This document shows, piece by piece, positions 1 through 8,970 of a DNA stretch of 36,756 bases. Position numbers and translations under genes: made by a program. Origin of the DNA: an uncultured bacterium (GTDB lineage: Bacteria; Bacillota; Clostridia; Lachnospirales; Lachnospiraceae); assembly GCA_947063875.1 (NCBI GenBank), contig CAMSTY010000037.1, forward strand, positions 1-36,756, given 5' to 3'. Every line of letters starts with the position of its first letter. The stretch's first letter is position 1. The notes under the pieces were generated by a model that made no database searches, was not told the DNA's origin, and saw only the letters and a program-made list of their open reading frames with translations.

Positions 1-372
1 GCAATTATTACTTCCGAATACCGTGATATTACCAGCAATGACATGCATGTCATTGAGGCGGTCGGATTGGGAGAACCAAAGAACATGTCCGCCATTGCAA
101 AGTTGCTTTCTGTGACAGTCGGAACTTTGACGATTGCGATGAACAGCTTGGTAAAAAAGGGTTATGTGAACCGGGAACGGGGAAAAGAAGACCGCAGGGT
201 GGTCTATATTTCTCTGTCAGAAAGAGGGAAGCGTGCATACCGGCACCATGAAGAGTTCCATCGTCATATGATTGACGAGATTTTAAAGGATCTGACGGAA
301 GAAGAAACAGAAGCGCTGGTGAGGTCACTGGAAAAACTGGATCAGTGGTTTCGCAGATTTCAGGAGGACTAA
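1..372 (+). CDS. FabT-like MarR-family transcriptional regulator (5' end outside window)
   Basis: The reading frame is open from the first base, so the gene starts upstream of the window; the ATG at 43 is an internal Met (TSNDMHVIEAVG). About 123 residues are visible against roughly 145-150 for the family, so only the first helix is missing. The visible part is a winged helix: SAIAKLLSVTVGTLTIAMNS is the recognition helix region and KEDRRVVYISLSERG is the wing. The patterns SNDMHVIEA and RHHEEFHRHM resemble FabT, the MarR-type repressor of fatty-acid synthesis genes in Firmicutes; this is recognised from memory, not aligned. FabT binds DNA helped by acyl-ACP, so a fab cluster may lie upstream, off window. 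Sure of MarR, moderately sure of FabT type. The lipoprotein gene starts 19 bases after the stop and is probably cotranscribed. Confidence 0.85.
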   Translation, partial: AIITSEYRDITSNDMHVIEAVGLGEPKNMSAIAKLLSVTVGTLTIAMNSLVKKGYVNRERGKEDRRVVYISLSERGKRAYRHHEEFHRHMIDEILKDLTEEETEALVRSLEKLDQWFRRFQED

Positions 373-391
373 AGGAGGCAATTTTTTCATT

Positions 392-967
392 ATGAAAAAG
401 GTAAGTGTGCGATTTGTTAAAACTGTTTTATGTGTGACGGGCGCTATGATGATTTTGTCTATGACAGCTTGTACGCCGACAGATAAAGGTAGCGTCGGGG
501 GAGGAAATGAGACGACGGAGACAGCCGAATCGACGGCCCCGGCGAAGAATCCCGATCCGACGGCCCCGGTTCTGGATGTAGTGTCTATCTACAATGTCAG
601 TGAGGACGGAAGTACATTGGAAGGTACTATGGATGCCGTAGATGAATTGAATGAGGAAACGCTGGTATCGCTTTTGATTCAGTACGGAGTGCTGGAGGAA
701 GGCACAGAGGTTCTGGGATACGAGGCAGAGGGAACGCCAAGCAGCGAAGAGGTAGGACCGGGCGTGGTGAAGATTCCCGGAGTGGAAAGCGATGTGAAAG
801 AGTATGGAACATTGAATCTCAGCCAATTTCCGGATACGGAGAATAAGATGCTTTTGCAGGCAGTCGCCAATACCTTTATTGAGAATATGAATGTGATTTA
901 TTTGACCATTCAGGTGAACGGAGAGACTGTGGCAGAGAACCTGTCCATGACAGATGCCGGTAAGTAA
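392..967 (+). CDS. Predicted lipoprotein with GerMN-like domain
   Basis: 191 residues. The N-terminus is a lipoprotein signal: basic start (MKKVSVRF), hydrophobic stretch, and lipobox LSMTAC with the acylated Cys at residue 27, so it should be anchored on the outer face of the membrane. A Thr/Pro/Glu-rich linker follows to about residue 65. The rest has the pattern of a GerMN fold (GTLNLSQFP, then a helix with LLQAVANTFIEN, then IYLTIQVNGETV), known from spore-germination and other Gram-positive lipoproteins. GerMN is inferred from this pattern only. The start is set by AAAGGAGG at 371-378, which overlaps the stop of the MarR gene. The two genes form the end of an operon closed by the hairpin at 977-1020. 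Substrate or partner unknown. Confidence 0.8.
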   Translation: MKKVSVRFVKTVLCVTGAMMILSMTACTPTDKGSVGGGNETTETAESTAPAKNPDPTAPVLDVVSIYNVSEDGSTLEGTMDAVDELNEETLVSLLIQYGVLEEGTEVLGYEAEGTPSSEEVGPGVVKIPGVESDVKEYGTLNLSQFPDTENKMLLQAVANTFIENMNVIYLTIQVNGETVAENLSMTDAGK

Positions 968-976
968 AAGAGTAAG

Positions 977-1020
977 AAACGGACGCCGAAAGGAGCATAT
1001 CCTGTGGGCGTCCGTTTTTA
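977..1020. terminator. Rho-independent terminator between convergent genes
   Basis: Perfect 9-bp stem ACGGACGCC (979-987) with GGCGTCCGT (1007-1015), followed by TTTTTA on the plus strand. The loop holds a second small pairing (AGGA/TCCT). It ends the lipoprotein operon and lies 9 bases before the stop of the minus-strand DUF885 gene, so it may serve both directions. Confidence 0.85.
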
Positions 1021-1028
1021 TGATGCTA

Positions 1029-2864
1029 TTATTTCTGATTATTCAGCCAGGTAGTAAAGTATGCCTGAATCACGTCAAATGGTGCGTCTCCCATGTCCAG
1101 TAAGAAAGTGTGAAACGCTTTAGGATCAAAACGCTCTCCTAATTGCTTTTCTGCTGTTTCTCTCATATTCATGAATTCCATATAACCCACATAGTAGGAA
1201 AGATAATTGGAAGGATTTTCAATCATGGCGATATAAATAGCATCGGCCACAGAGTCAGGATTGCTGTAGTACTGCTGCAGATATTCCCGCACCTGTTCCC
1301 GGTCCCAGCCCATATAATTGATGTAAACATCCAGACAGGCATGCAGTCCTAAAGTTGCCGTGGAATTGGCGGCAAGCAGTTCGCCCATCTCCGGTTTCAG
1401 ACCGTTATCCATGGTATAAGCCAGATGTTCCACATAGGTTGCCCAGCCTTCGCTGTAACCCTTAAAGGAAAGCAGGTGCCGGATTTTGGAGTCGCAATGG
1501 GTGTGAGAATATACATTCTGGTATAAATGTCCCGGATAACCTTCATGAGCGAGGGTAGTGTATAGTTCATTGGAGGCAAAACGGGGATTCTCATTAATAA
1601 AAATAACATTGTCCTGGTAATCATCAATCGGAGAAACCAGATAAAATGCCGGACTGAGGGCCAGCTCAAGGGACTTGGGAACGGTTTTTAAAGTATAACT
1701 GCATTCTGCAAGGGAAGGGAATTCTTCCTGAGAAAGAACCTTCAGTTCTTCCATGATTGATTCCGGATTGGTCTGACGGTAGGAATAAGAATCCAGTTCC
1801 TCAGCTAATTCCGGATGAAAGCGGAGCAGCAGGGAGGTTTTCGTCAAATTTTTATCCATGGTAAGTTCCATATCCTTTAACAGCTCTTCGATAGAGCCAT
1901 AAGAAGTACCGGTATTGCTGTAGACCAGGTACTCATAATATTCCTTTCCTTTTGGATAGGCGCACAACCCCTTTTCCTCCTGGCCGGTGCCGCGTAGTTC
2001 GTTCAGGCCGTCAATCAGCATCTGATAAGCGGGGACAAAGTCGCTTTGCAGCAGGGATTCGTTCTGCTGACGGTAAGAAGCTTTTTCCTCTTCTGTCAGT
2101 TCCGGCAGATTTTCCAAACGGCTGTTGAAAGTATCGATCATAAAGTTATCATCAGGAGCCAGAAGATAGCCTTCACATGATTCAATCAGATGATCTAAAA
2201 GAAGATCGCTCATCATTAATCCGGATTCTGCCTTCAGGCGCTGAAAATCCAGCAGCTGCGCATAGTATTCATCGATGCCGGCCAGCAGTCCCAAATAATC
2301 ATCCACGTCCTGTTTGCGATAGAAGACATATTCGGACAGAAGAATGGGCAGCTGTGCCTGGACGCCGATGGTCACGGCCAGAGGCTGGCTGTATAGTTCC
2401 AGGCCATAGCTTTTCGTCTCAGTGCGAAGCAGGCTTTGAAGGACGCGCATGGTAAGTCTCTGATCCTCCGCCAGCAGGGAGGGATCAAAACTGTCCAGCT
2501 GACTCATAAGCTGCTGTTGCTCTTTTTTTGATTCTTCTATGGCATCCAGACTGAATTCACTATATATATTTTGTGCTTTGTCGATACCGTAAGCAGAAGG
2601 ATCTTTCAGCATAAAGTGTAGATCAACCTGACTGTTGCTGATTTCATCGCGAAACAGTTCTTCCATCAGTTGATCAAATTCCGTCTGTGCTTTTAACTGT
2701 GCTTCTTCAAAGTGTTCGTAATTTTCTGCCGTTTCCTCCGTATAAGGGGCGGCGGTGGTGGGGGCAGGTTCCTTTGAATGCCGTGAACAGCCGCCGGATA
2801 CGAAAGTGCAGAAAAGCAGAAAAACCAGCGCCAGGCCGGTCAGGCGCTTTTTGAAATCATTCAT
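1029..2864 (-). CDS. DUF885 family lipoprotein, probable zinc metallopeptidase
   Basis: 611 residues. A lipoprotein signal ends in VSGGC (Cys26), followed by a Thr/Ala/Pro linker, so the protein should sit outside the membrane. The C-terminal half carries HEGYPGH (residues 440-446) and EGWATYVE (472-479). These match the DUF885 family signature, in which the two His and a downstream Glu are thought to bind Zn as in gluzincins. The length fits the family. Substrate is unknown; peptidase activity is inferred from the motifs. The start is fixed by AGGAGG a few bases upstream. The gene lies 67 bases downstream of DUF4317 on the same strand and may be read from the same promoter. Confidence 0.88.
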   Translation of the reverse strand: MNDFKKRLTGLALVFLLFCTFVSGGCSRHSKEPAPTTAAPYTEETAENYEHFEEAQLKAQTEFDQLMEELFRDEISNSQVDLHFMLKDPSAYGIDKAQNIYSEFSLDAIEESKKEQQQLMSQLDSFDPSLLAEDQRLTMRVLQSLLRTETKSYGLELYSQPLAVTIGVQAQLPILLSEYVFYRKQDVDDYLGLLAGIDEYYAQLLDFQRLKAESGLMMSDLLLDHLIESCEGYLLAPDDNFMIDTFNSRLENLPELTEEEKASYRQQNESLLQSDFVPAYQMLIDGLNELRGTGQEEKGLCAYPKGKEYYEYLVYSNTGTSYGSIEELLKDMELTMDKNLTKTSLLLRFHPELAEELDSYSYRQTNPESIMEELKVLSQEEFPSLAECSYTLKTVPKSLELALSPAFYLVSPIDDYQDNVIFINENPRFASNELYTTLAHEGYPGHLYQNVYSHTHCDSKIRHLLSFKGYSEGWATYVEHLAYTMDNGLKPEMGELLAANSTATLGLHACLDVYINYMGWDREQVREYLQQYYSNPDSVADAIYIAMIENPSNYLSYYVGYMEFMNMRETAEKQLGERFDPKAFHTFLLDMGDAPFDVIQAYFTTWLNNQK

Positions 2865-2931
2865 AGAATGTCCTCCTGAGTGTTTGAACCGTCTAATTAT
2901 TAATAATAAACTATATTCAGAAAAAAATAAC

Positions 2932-4074
2932 TTATGTAGCAGAAATTTCAGCGTTGCCCTTTACCAAAATGCCGTTGACTTCCACACCGCCATCGACAGC
3001 AATGACCAGGCACTGGCGTCCATCGATCTCACGGGTTTCCACGAGATCTGTCCTTTCGGGGTTGATTTTGATAATGACATCAGGAGTCTTTACCTCAAAG
3101 GCACGCGGATTAATAATATTTCCTGCATAGATTGAAGCTTTTTCGCCGACGGCCTCATCAAAATTCTTATCAAAATTCTGTAATTGTTCTTCTTCCACTC
3201 CACTGTTTTCCAATAAGGATTTTACCTGGTGTTTGTCCAACATCAGCGGTTCAGGGGCATCCTTATGTTCTTCCAGCATTTCATTGAGATTATCATGAAT
3301 GGTTTTTACCGTATCATAATCACAGGCATCGCCCAGAGTCTCTTCAATGATTGCCTGGAAGGTTTCCTTCTGAAAGTCAGCGGCAAGAGGCAGCGGGCAG
3401 CCAAGAAGCTGCTCAATAAAAGCGTCATGAAGATCATTGGCATTCTTAGAATAGTACAAAGTGCTATGAATGTCTGTGGAACGGTCGTTAAAAGCAGGAA
3501 ATAAAAAGCCAAGTTCCGGCATTCCCACCACCCAGTCACGCGTACGGTTCTGGAAGGTATTTTGTGTTTCATTGTAGCTGAGGCCCGGTTTTGAAAGATC
3601 TACAGGACAAACGCAGCAGAGGATATAGCTGTATACTTCATCTGAAGCATCTTCCATATCCAATCCGTCTGAGGTCCGTCCAGGGATATCATAAGCATCA
3701 TGGATCAGCAAAATCAGATAATTGCCAACATATTCGTAAGTATCGATAATGCGGTCATAGAAAGAAGACAGCAGTTCATCATCCAAAAGCCTGCTGTTGC
3801 GCAGCCGAAGCAGGAATTCCTGCGTGCCCCCCTCTTTTTCCGTATCCAGGGGGAAATCGAGGTTTATCAGGTTCTTACCGACAGTACCGGAAAGCGTTTT
3901 GCGGAGAATCTCAAAATATTTGAACATATCTTCTTCCGGCAGAGAGAGAAAGGCCTCCTTAAATTCTGTTTTTTTATTTTTTTCTCCGTCAACGTAACAT
4001 CCGCAAATCCGTGAAATAGAACAACCGGATGGTGTGAATTGCCGTTTGATTTCAGAAATTTCTTTTTTTACCAT
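2932..4074 (-). CDS. DUF4317 family protein
   Basis: 380 residues, cytosolic: no signal peptide and no clear membrane segment. The start region (KRQFTPSGCSISRICGCYVDGE) and the block around WVVGMPELGFLFPAFNDRS match what I remember of the DUF4317 family, found mainly in Clostridia. The function of that family is unknown and the sequence adds no catalytic motif I recognise. The start is supported by GGAGGTGA just upstream and by the promoter at 4097-4125. It is transcribed away from gdpP, with DUF885 directly downstream. Family call good, function unknown. Confidence 0.85.
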   Translation of the reverse strand: MVKKEISEIKRQFTPSGCSISRICGCYVDGEKNKKTEFKEAFLSLPEEDMFKYFEILRKTLSGTVGKNLINLDFPLDTEKEGGTQEFLLRLRNSRLLDDELLSSFYDRIIDTYEYVGNYLILLIHDAYDIPGRTSDGLDMEDASDEVYSYILCCVCPVDLSKPGLSYNETQNTFQNRTRDWVVGMPELGFLFPAFNDRSTDIHSTLYYSKNANDLHDAFIEQLLGCPLPLAADFQKETFQAIIEETLGDACDYDTVKTIHDNLNEMLEEHKDAPEPLMLDKHQVKSLLENSGVEEEQLQNFDKNFDEAVGEKASIYAGNIINPRAFEVKTPDVIIKINPERTDLVETREIDGRQCLVIAVDGGVEVNGILVKGNAEISAT

Positions 4075-4096
4075 AGAATGTCACCTCCAAAGAAAT

Positions 4097-4125
4097 ATTG
4101 TATAACAAATAAATGGAAAAAACAA
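4097..4125 (-). promoter_or_regulatory. Sigma-A-like promoter of the DUF4317 gene
   Basis: On the minus strand TTGTTT (4120-4125), a 17-bp spacer and TACAAT (4097-4102), about 22 bases upstream of the start codon. The -10 box is 5/6 to consensus, the -35 box weaker. Confidence 0.55.
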
Positions 4126-4167
4126 TACCGTAGCCGTCCGCTCAGGGCAAGTGTTAAAGTGAATTAG

Positions 4168-4196
4168 TAGACGAAATTTCGTTTCTGTGGTATACT
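4168..4196 (+). promoter_or_regulatory. Promoter of the gdpP-rplI-dnaB operon with a palindrome in the spacer
   Basis: TAGACG (4168-4173), 17-bp spacer, TATACT (4191-4196), ending 26 bases before the gdpP ATG. A perfect 12-bp palindrome ACGAAATTTCGT (4171-4182) overlaps the -35 box and spacer, where a repressor would be expected to bind. A palindrome of this size is easily chance; no regulator is known. Confidence 0.55.
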
Positions 4197-4222
4197 TAGA
4201 ACCACCATAAGGAGATTTCAAA

Positions 4223-6262
4223 ATGAAAGAAACCATAAAAATAAAAGGTCAGCTCAAACTGTATTTGTCCTGGCCGCTGCTGCTTTCCTTGTTTGTGGTC
4301 TTTGGAAATATCGGCGTGAGCGCCGTAAGCAAGGCAGGAGCTTTAGTACTGTTTCCTTTTACGCTATGTTATGTAGGCATTGCTGTTTGGATTTATTTGT
4401 ATCGCCGGATTCGTGTTTTGGGAGGCTTGGTAGAATTTTCTGCCGAATATGCCTGGATTCAGAAACAGCTGCTTTCTGAGATGGCGGTTCCCTACGCGCT
4501 TGTGGATGAGGATGGCCGTATCCTTTGGAGCAATGATATTTTCCGGGATATCATAAAAGAAAAAAAGTCTGTCCGGAAGAATCTGCTGGCCTTGTTTCCC
4601 GAAGCAGGCAAGGCAGATTTGGCATCCGATGAACTGACCCAGATTCATACATCCTATGGCGGTGAGAAATTCCGCATGGATATCCGTCCGGTTTATGTTG
4701 CCAGTGACGAGGATAATGAGGACAGCGTTGTTTCCGGAACCCAGAAAATGCTGGCGGTTTATCTTTTCAACGAGACGGAGATTCTCCGGTACAAACAGGA
4801 GATTACCGAAGAAAAGATGGTGGCGGGATTGATTTATCTGGACAATTATGAGGAGGCGTTAGAGAGCGTCGAGGAGGTGCGCCGTTCTCTCCTTACGGCC
4901 CTGATTGACCGGAAAATCAACAAATACATCGGAGCGCTGGACGGAATCGTCAAAAAAATCGAAAAAGACAAATACTTTTTTATGATTAAGCAGAAACACA
5001 TGGAACAGATTCAAGAAGAACGTTTCAGTATTCTGGAAGACGTAAAGGCGGTAAATATCGGTAATGAGATGGCAGTGACCCTAAGTATCGGAATCGGTAT
5101 GAACGGTGAAAGCTACAGCCAGAACTACGAATATGCCCGGGTCTCGATTGATATGGCGCTGGGGCGGGGCGGTGATCAGGCTGTGGTAAAGGATGGGGGA
5201 AAGATTCAGTATTACGGAGGGAAGGCTCAGCAGCTGGAGAAGTCTACCCGCGTAAAAGCCAGGGTGAAGGCACATGCTTTGCGTGAATTGATGGAGACGA
5301 AAGACCGCCTGCTGATTATGGGCCATAAACTGGGAGATATCGATTCCTTCGGGTCTTCGATCGGAATTTACCGGATTGCTACTTCCCTGAATAAAAAATC
5401 GCATATTGTGATTAATGAAGTGACGACTTCTGTGGAGCCAATGATGGATCGCTTCCGCGGGAATCCGGAGTATCCGGAGGATTTGTTCCTGAATGGCGCT
5501 CAGGCCGCGGAATTGGTGGATAATAATACTATGCTGGTGGTAGTGGATGTGAATCGTCCAAGCATTACCGATGCTCCGGAACTTCTGCATATGGTGAAAA
5601 CGATTGTGGTATTGGATCATCACCGTCAGAGCAGTGAGGTAATCAGCAATGCGGTGCTTTCCTATGTGGAGCCTTATGCTTCTTCTGCCTGTGAGATGGT
5701 AGCGGAGGTGCTGCAGTATATTGCTGACGATATCCGGATCAAGCCGCCAGAGGCAGACGCAATGTATGCAGGGATTGTGATTGATACTTTGAATTTCACG
5801 AATCAGACCGGCGTGCGGACATTTGAGGCGGCTGCATATCTGCGGCGCAACGGCGCGGATGTCACCAGGGTGCGTAAACTGTTCCGTGACGATATGATGG
5901 AATATAAAGCAAAGGCAGCTGCGATTACTTCCGCAGAAGCTTACCGGGAGGCATTTTCGATTGGGGTTTGTCCGGCGGAAGGCTTGCAGAGTCCCACGAT
6001 TGTAGGCGCGCAGGCGGCAAATGAACTGCTGGATATCAAAGGAATGAAAGCATCCGTGGTATTGACCAAGTATCACGAGAAAATTTACATCAGCGCCCGT
6101 TCCATCGACGAGGTCAATGTACAGGTGATGATGGAACAGCTTGGCGGAGGCGGACACCGGACAGTGGCGGGGGCGCAGCTGGAAGGAGTTACCGTGGAGG
6201 AAGCAAAGAAAAAAGTAAAAGAAGTGATTGACAGCATGCTGCAGAAAGGAGATATATCATAA
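4223..6262 (+). CDS. gdpP: GdpP-type cyclic-di-AMP phosphodiesterase (DHH/DHHA1)
   Basis: 679 residues, the usual length for GdpP. Order: two membrane helices (about 13-35 and 39-58), a PAS-like segment (about 80-190), a degenerate GGDEF domain (about 195-330), then DHH and DHHA1 domains. Metal-binding motifs are intact: GHKLGDIDS (367-375), VVVDVNRPS (Asp442), DHH (465-467), VIDTLNF (Asp521), and the DHHA1 signature [10 protein letters not shown] (641-650). The family hydrolyses c-di-AMP to pApA and so sets potassium, osmolyte and cell-wall homeostasis; the PAS domain can bind haem in some members. RBS AAGGAGA lies 12-13 bases upstream. The stop overlaps the rplI start (TAATG), so translation is coupled. 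Confidence 0.96.
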   Translation: MKETIKIKGQLKLYLSWPLLLSLFVVFGNIGVSAVSKAGALVLFPFTLCYVGIAVWIYLYRRIRVLGGLVEFSAEYAWIQKQLLSEMAVPYALVDEDGRILWSNDIFRDIIKEKKSVRKNLLALFPEAGKADLASDELTQIHTSYGGEKFRMDIRPVYVASDEDNEDSVVSGTQKMLAVYLFNETEILRYKQEITEEKMVAGLIYLDNYEEALESVEEVRRSLLTALIDRKINKYIGALDGIVKKIEKDKYFFMIKQKHMEQIQEERFSILEDVKAVNIGNEMAVTLSIGIGMNGESYSQNYEYARVSIDMALGRGGDQAVVKDGGKIQYYGGKAQQLEKSTRVKARVKAHALRELMETKDRLLIMGHKLGDIDSFGSSIGIYRIATSLNKKSHIVINEVTTSVEPMMDRFRGNPEYPEDLFLNGAQAAELVDNNTMLVVVDVNRPSITDAPELLHMVKTIVVLDHHRQSSEVISNAVLSYVEPYASSACEMVAEVLQYIADDIRIKPPEADAMYAGIVIDTLNFTNQTGVRTFEAAAYLRRNGADVTRVRKLFRDDMMEYKAKAAAITSAEAYREAFSIGVCPAEGLQSPTIVGAQAANELLDIKGMKASVVLTKYHEKIYISARSIDEVNVQVMMEQLGGGGHRTVAGAQLEGVTVEEAKKKVKEVIDSMLQKGDIS

Positions 6263-6708
6263 TGGAAATTGTATTATTAGAGGATGTAAAGGCGCTGGGG
6301 AAGAAAGGGCAGGTTGTGAAGGTAAACGACGGATATGCCCGGAATTTTATTCTGCCTAAGAAGCTGGGAGTAGAGGCGACGACAAAGAATCTCAATGATT
6401 TGAAGCTGCAGAAGGCGAATGAGAAGAAGCTGGCGGCAGAACAGCTGGCAGCGGCAAAGGAAATGGCGGATAAGATTGGGAAGCTTTCCGTCACCCTTTC
6501 CATGAAAGCGGGGGAAAGCGGCAAAGCGTTCGGCTCCGTTTCAAGCAAGGAGATTGCAGCGGCGGCCGCAGATCAGCTGGGATTGGAAATTGACAAAAAG
6601 AAGCTGGTTTTGCCGGAGCCGTTAAAGACATTCGGGACTCATGAGGTGCCGTTGAAACTGCATAAAGATGTAACCGCGAAATTGGCAGTCAAGATTGTGG
6701 AAGCATAA
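6262..6708 (+). CDS. rplI: 50S ribosomal protein L9
   Basis: 148 residues, the normal L9 length. The N-terminal rRNA-binding domain is recognisable ([26 protein letters not shown]), followed by the long connecting helix rich in Lys, Ala and Glu and the C-terminal domain ([12 protein letters not shown]). L9 binds 23S rRNA near the L1 stalk base and affects reading-frame maintenance. The ATG shares one base with the gdpP stop; the RBS (GAAAGGAGA) is inside the end of gdpP. gdpP-rplI-dnaB is a well-known Firmicutes arrangement. Confidence 0.98.
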   Translation: MEIVLLEDVKALGKKGQVVKVNDGYARNFILPKKLGVEATTKNLNDLKLQKANEKKLAAEQLAAAKEMADKIGKLSVTLSMKAGESGKAFGSVSSKEIAAAAADQLGLEIDKKKLVLPEPLKTFGTHEVPLKLHKDVTAKLAVKIVEA

Positions 6709-6712
6709 GATT

Positions 6713-8044
6713 ATGGATGAAGCTTTGATGAAGCGGGTGCTCCCGCATAATCTGGAAGCAGAACAATCACTGATCGGCTCGATGCTGATGGATAAGGAAG
6801 CCATTGTTTCCGCCTCCGAGATTTTGACAGAGGCGGATTTTTACCAGCGGGCTTATGGCGTTATGTTTGGGGCGATGGTTGAGTTATTTAACGAGGGAAA
6901 ACCGGTTGATCTGGTGACACTTCAGAATCGACTAAAAGAAAAGGATGTGCCGCCGGAGGTCAGCAGCCTCGAATTTGTAAAAGATATTATCTCGACATAT
7001 TATACCTCGGTCAATGCCGAACATTACGCCAGGATTGTGCGGGAAAAGGCAGTGATGAGGCGGCTGATTAAGGTGACAGAGGAGATCGCGAATACATGCT
7101 ATGTAGGGCGGGTGCCTCTGGAGCAGATTCTGGCAGATACGGAGAAATCTATCTTTAATTTGCTTCAGAGCCGTGATCTGGCAGAGTTTGTTCCGATTCG
7201 CCAGGTGGCGCTGAATGTGCTGGAAAAGATTGAGATAGCCTCGAGAAATCCTGGCACGGTGACAGGGATTCCTACCGGTTTTATAGATTTAGATTACAAG
7301 ACTTCCGGGATGCAGCCTTCTGACCTGGTATTGATTGCCGCCCGCCCTTCTATGGGAAAGACGGCTTTTGTGTTAAATCTGGTTGACCACATAGCAGTGA
7401 GAAGAGGACAGCCATGTATGATATTCAGTCTGGAGATGTCCAAGGAACAGCTGGTAAACCGTATGCTGGCCATGGAGTCTAATGTAGATTCTCAAAAACT
7501 GCGTACAGGTAATCTGACGGATGCGGATTGGGATGCCGTAGTAGAGGGAATCGGAGTGATCGGCAATTCAAAATTGTTTATCGATGATACGCCGGGAATA
7601 TCGATCACGGAACTTCGCTCAAAGTGCCGGAAAATAAAATTGGAATATGGCCTGAGCATAATTATCATAGATTATTTGCAATTGATGTCAGGCAGCGGCC
7701 GTTCCAGCGACAACCGGCAGCAGGAGATTTCTGAGATATCCCGGTCATTAAAAGCATTGGCAAGAGAGATGAATGCCCCGGTAGTGGCCCTGTCTCAGCT
7801 GAGCCGGGCCTGTGAAACCAGACAGGACCACCGGCCGATGCTCTCAGACCTGCGTGAATCGGGAGCGATTGAGCAGGATGCGGATGTGGTAATGTTTTTG
7901 TACCGGGATGATTACTATAATAAAGATACCGATACTCCGAATATCGCAGAAGTTATCATTGCCAAACAGAGAAACGGCCCGATTGGGACCGTGAATCTAT
8001 TATGGCAGCCGGAATTCACAAAGTTTGTAAATCTGGCCCGATAG
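6713..8044 (+). CDS. dnaB: Replicative DNA helicase DnaB
   Basis: 443 residues. The N-terminal primase-interacting domain starts MDEALMKRVLPHNLEAEQSL, the usual beginning of Clostridial DnaB, so I take the ATG at 6713 and not the upstream in-frame TTG at 6695, which overlaps rplI. The RecA-like domain has Walker A RPSMGKT (211-217), the catalytic Glu in FSLEMS (241), Walker B IIIIDYLQL (Asp320), SQLSRACE (361-368) and LRESGAIEQDAD. No intein is present. It unwinds DNA at the fork as a hexamer. It starts 4 bases after rplI with only a weak GGAAG site, so it is probably translated by coupling. A strong terminator follows. Confidence 0.98.
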   Translation: MDEALMKRVLPHNLEAEQSLIGSMLMDKEAIVSASEILTEADFYQRAYGVMFGAMVELFNEGKPVDLVTLQNRLKEKDVPPEVSSLEFVKDIISTYYTSVNAEHYARIVREKAVMRRLIKVTEEIANTCYVGRVPLEQILADTEKSIFNLLQSRDLAEFVPIRQVALNVLEKIEIASRNPGTVTGIPTGFIDLDYKTSGMQPSDLVLIAARPSMGKTAFVLNLVDHIAVRRGQPCMIFSLEMSKEQLVNRMLAMESNVDSQKLRTGNLTDADWDAVVEGIGVIGNSKLFIDDTPGISITELRSKCRKIKLEYGLSIIIIDYLQLMSGSGRSSDNRQQEISEISRSLKALAREMNAPVVALSQLSRACETRQDHRPMLSDLRESGAIEQDADVVMFLYRDDYYNKDTDTPNIAEVIIAKQRNGPIGTVNLLWQPEFTKFVNLAR

Positions 8045-8048
8045 GGTG

Positions 8049-8087
8049 AAAAAACACGCCGTATGTCTGACCGGCGTGTTTTATTTT
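8049..8087. terminator. Bidirectional terminator after dnaB
   Basis: Perfect 11-bp stem AAAACACGCCG (8051-8061) with CGGCGTGTTTT (8072-8082) and a 10-nt loop. There is a T-rich tract on the plus side and an A-run before the stem, so it can also end the minus-strand MerR gene, whose stop is at 8090. Confidence 0.92.
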
Positions 8088-8089
8088 GT

Positions 8090-8767
8090 CTATAATTTTT
8101 TTCCGCTTCTTCCGAATTTTTTTCGCTTAAAGAATGGAAGTCTGGTAGCAGCAGCCTCCGCCTTTCCTTTGCTTTCTTTTTGGTAAGCCCGCAGGGTTTC
8201 GTCTAATGCTTTAAAGCGTTCCTCAGCGCGCTCATCGTTGACCCGCATCATATATTCCAGTTCCTGTACCATTTTATCATTGACCTGACGGCTGATTTCA
8301 TCACTTAAGGCTTCATTGTTTTCCTGGATGGCTTGTCCCACAGCATGGCCGATAATCTGATTCATAATCTGCTGGAATTGTTCCATTTTTTCCGGATTGA
8401 AAGCAATGGCGGTGTTTTCCGCTTTCTGAATTGTTTTTAAGCTGGTATCATCTTCCATTTCGTCCCCTGCACTTCCTTCTTTTAAAATATTTACCGCATT
8501 TTGTTCCAACACCTGGTCCGGGTCGATCTCCTCGTCGCCGGCAATCATTTTTCGCAATACCTGTTCAATGGCCTTTAACTGGTATCCTTTTTCTTTTAAT
8601 TCTTTTATCTTTTGAAACAGGCGAATATGTAGTTCCGTATAGTAGCGATGGCTTTTCCCGTTTCGCGGTATATCAAGCTGCAATTCGTCTTCCCAGTAGC
8701 GGAGCACATGGGATTCTACCCCGACCAGCTTACCGGCTTCCGATATGGAATAGCGTGTTTTTTCCAT
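8090..8767 (-). CDS. MerR-family HTH regulator with C-terminal coiled coil
   Basis: 225 residues. Residues 1-70 are a MerR winged helix (YSISEAGKLVGVESHVLRYW, then NGKSHRYYTELHIRLF). A linker and a long helix-forming part (about 105-200, rich in Gln, Glu and Met) suggest a coiled coil, and the protein ends in a very basic tail (PFFKRKKFGRSGKKL). There is no Cys pair for metal and no effector domain I know. The layout (HTH, coiled coil, basic end) recalls chromosome-anchoring or sporulation MerR-like proteins such as RacA as much as a classical activator; this is only an analogy. RBS AAGGAGA lies 8 bases before the ATG. It is divergent from the NlpC/P60 gene across about 200 bases. Confidence 0.85.
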   Translation of the reverse strand: MEKTRYSISEAGKLVGVESHVLRYWEDELQLDIPRNGKSHRYYTELHIRLFQKIKELKEKGYQLKAIEQVLRKMIAGDEEIDPDQVLEQNAVNILKEGSAGDEMEDDTSLKTIQKAENTAIAFNPEKMEQFQQIMNQIIGHAVGQAIQENNEALSDEISRQVNDKMVQELEYMMRVNDERAEERFKALDETLRAYQKESKGKAEAAATRLPFFKRKKFGRSGKKL

Positions 8768-8882
8768 TTTTCGTCTCCTTATGTTTATTGTGAAGTACTC
8801 TTTTATGCAGATATAACTTTACTATTATCATATGAGATAAGTATGGAAATTATGACTAAAATATTAAAAAATTATGAGGGTG

Positions 8883-8912
8883 TTGTAATCTGACCGGAAG
8901 CTGTGCTAAAAT
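8883..8912 (+). promoter_or_regulatory. Promoter of the NlpC/P60 lipoprotein gene
   Basis: TTGTAA (8883-8888), 18-bp spacer, extended -10 TGCTAAAAT (hexamer 8907-8912), about 58 bases before the TTG start. Confidence 0.55.
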
Positions 8913-8970
8913 AAACAGTATTCGACAGAAAAGGCAAAGAATCGGAAACAGAGAAAGAGAAGGTGACATT

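Noticed and set aside
5081-6157. 358-codon open frame on the minus strand
   Set aside because: It lies wholly inside gdpP, which has intact DHH motifs; the translation is His/Arg-rich and low in structure, typical of an antisense shadow.
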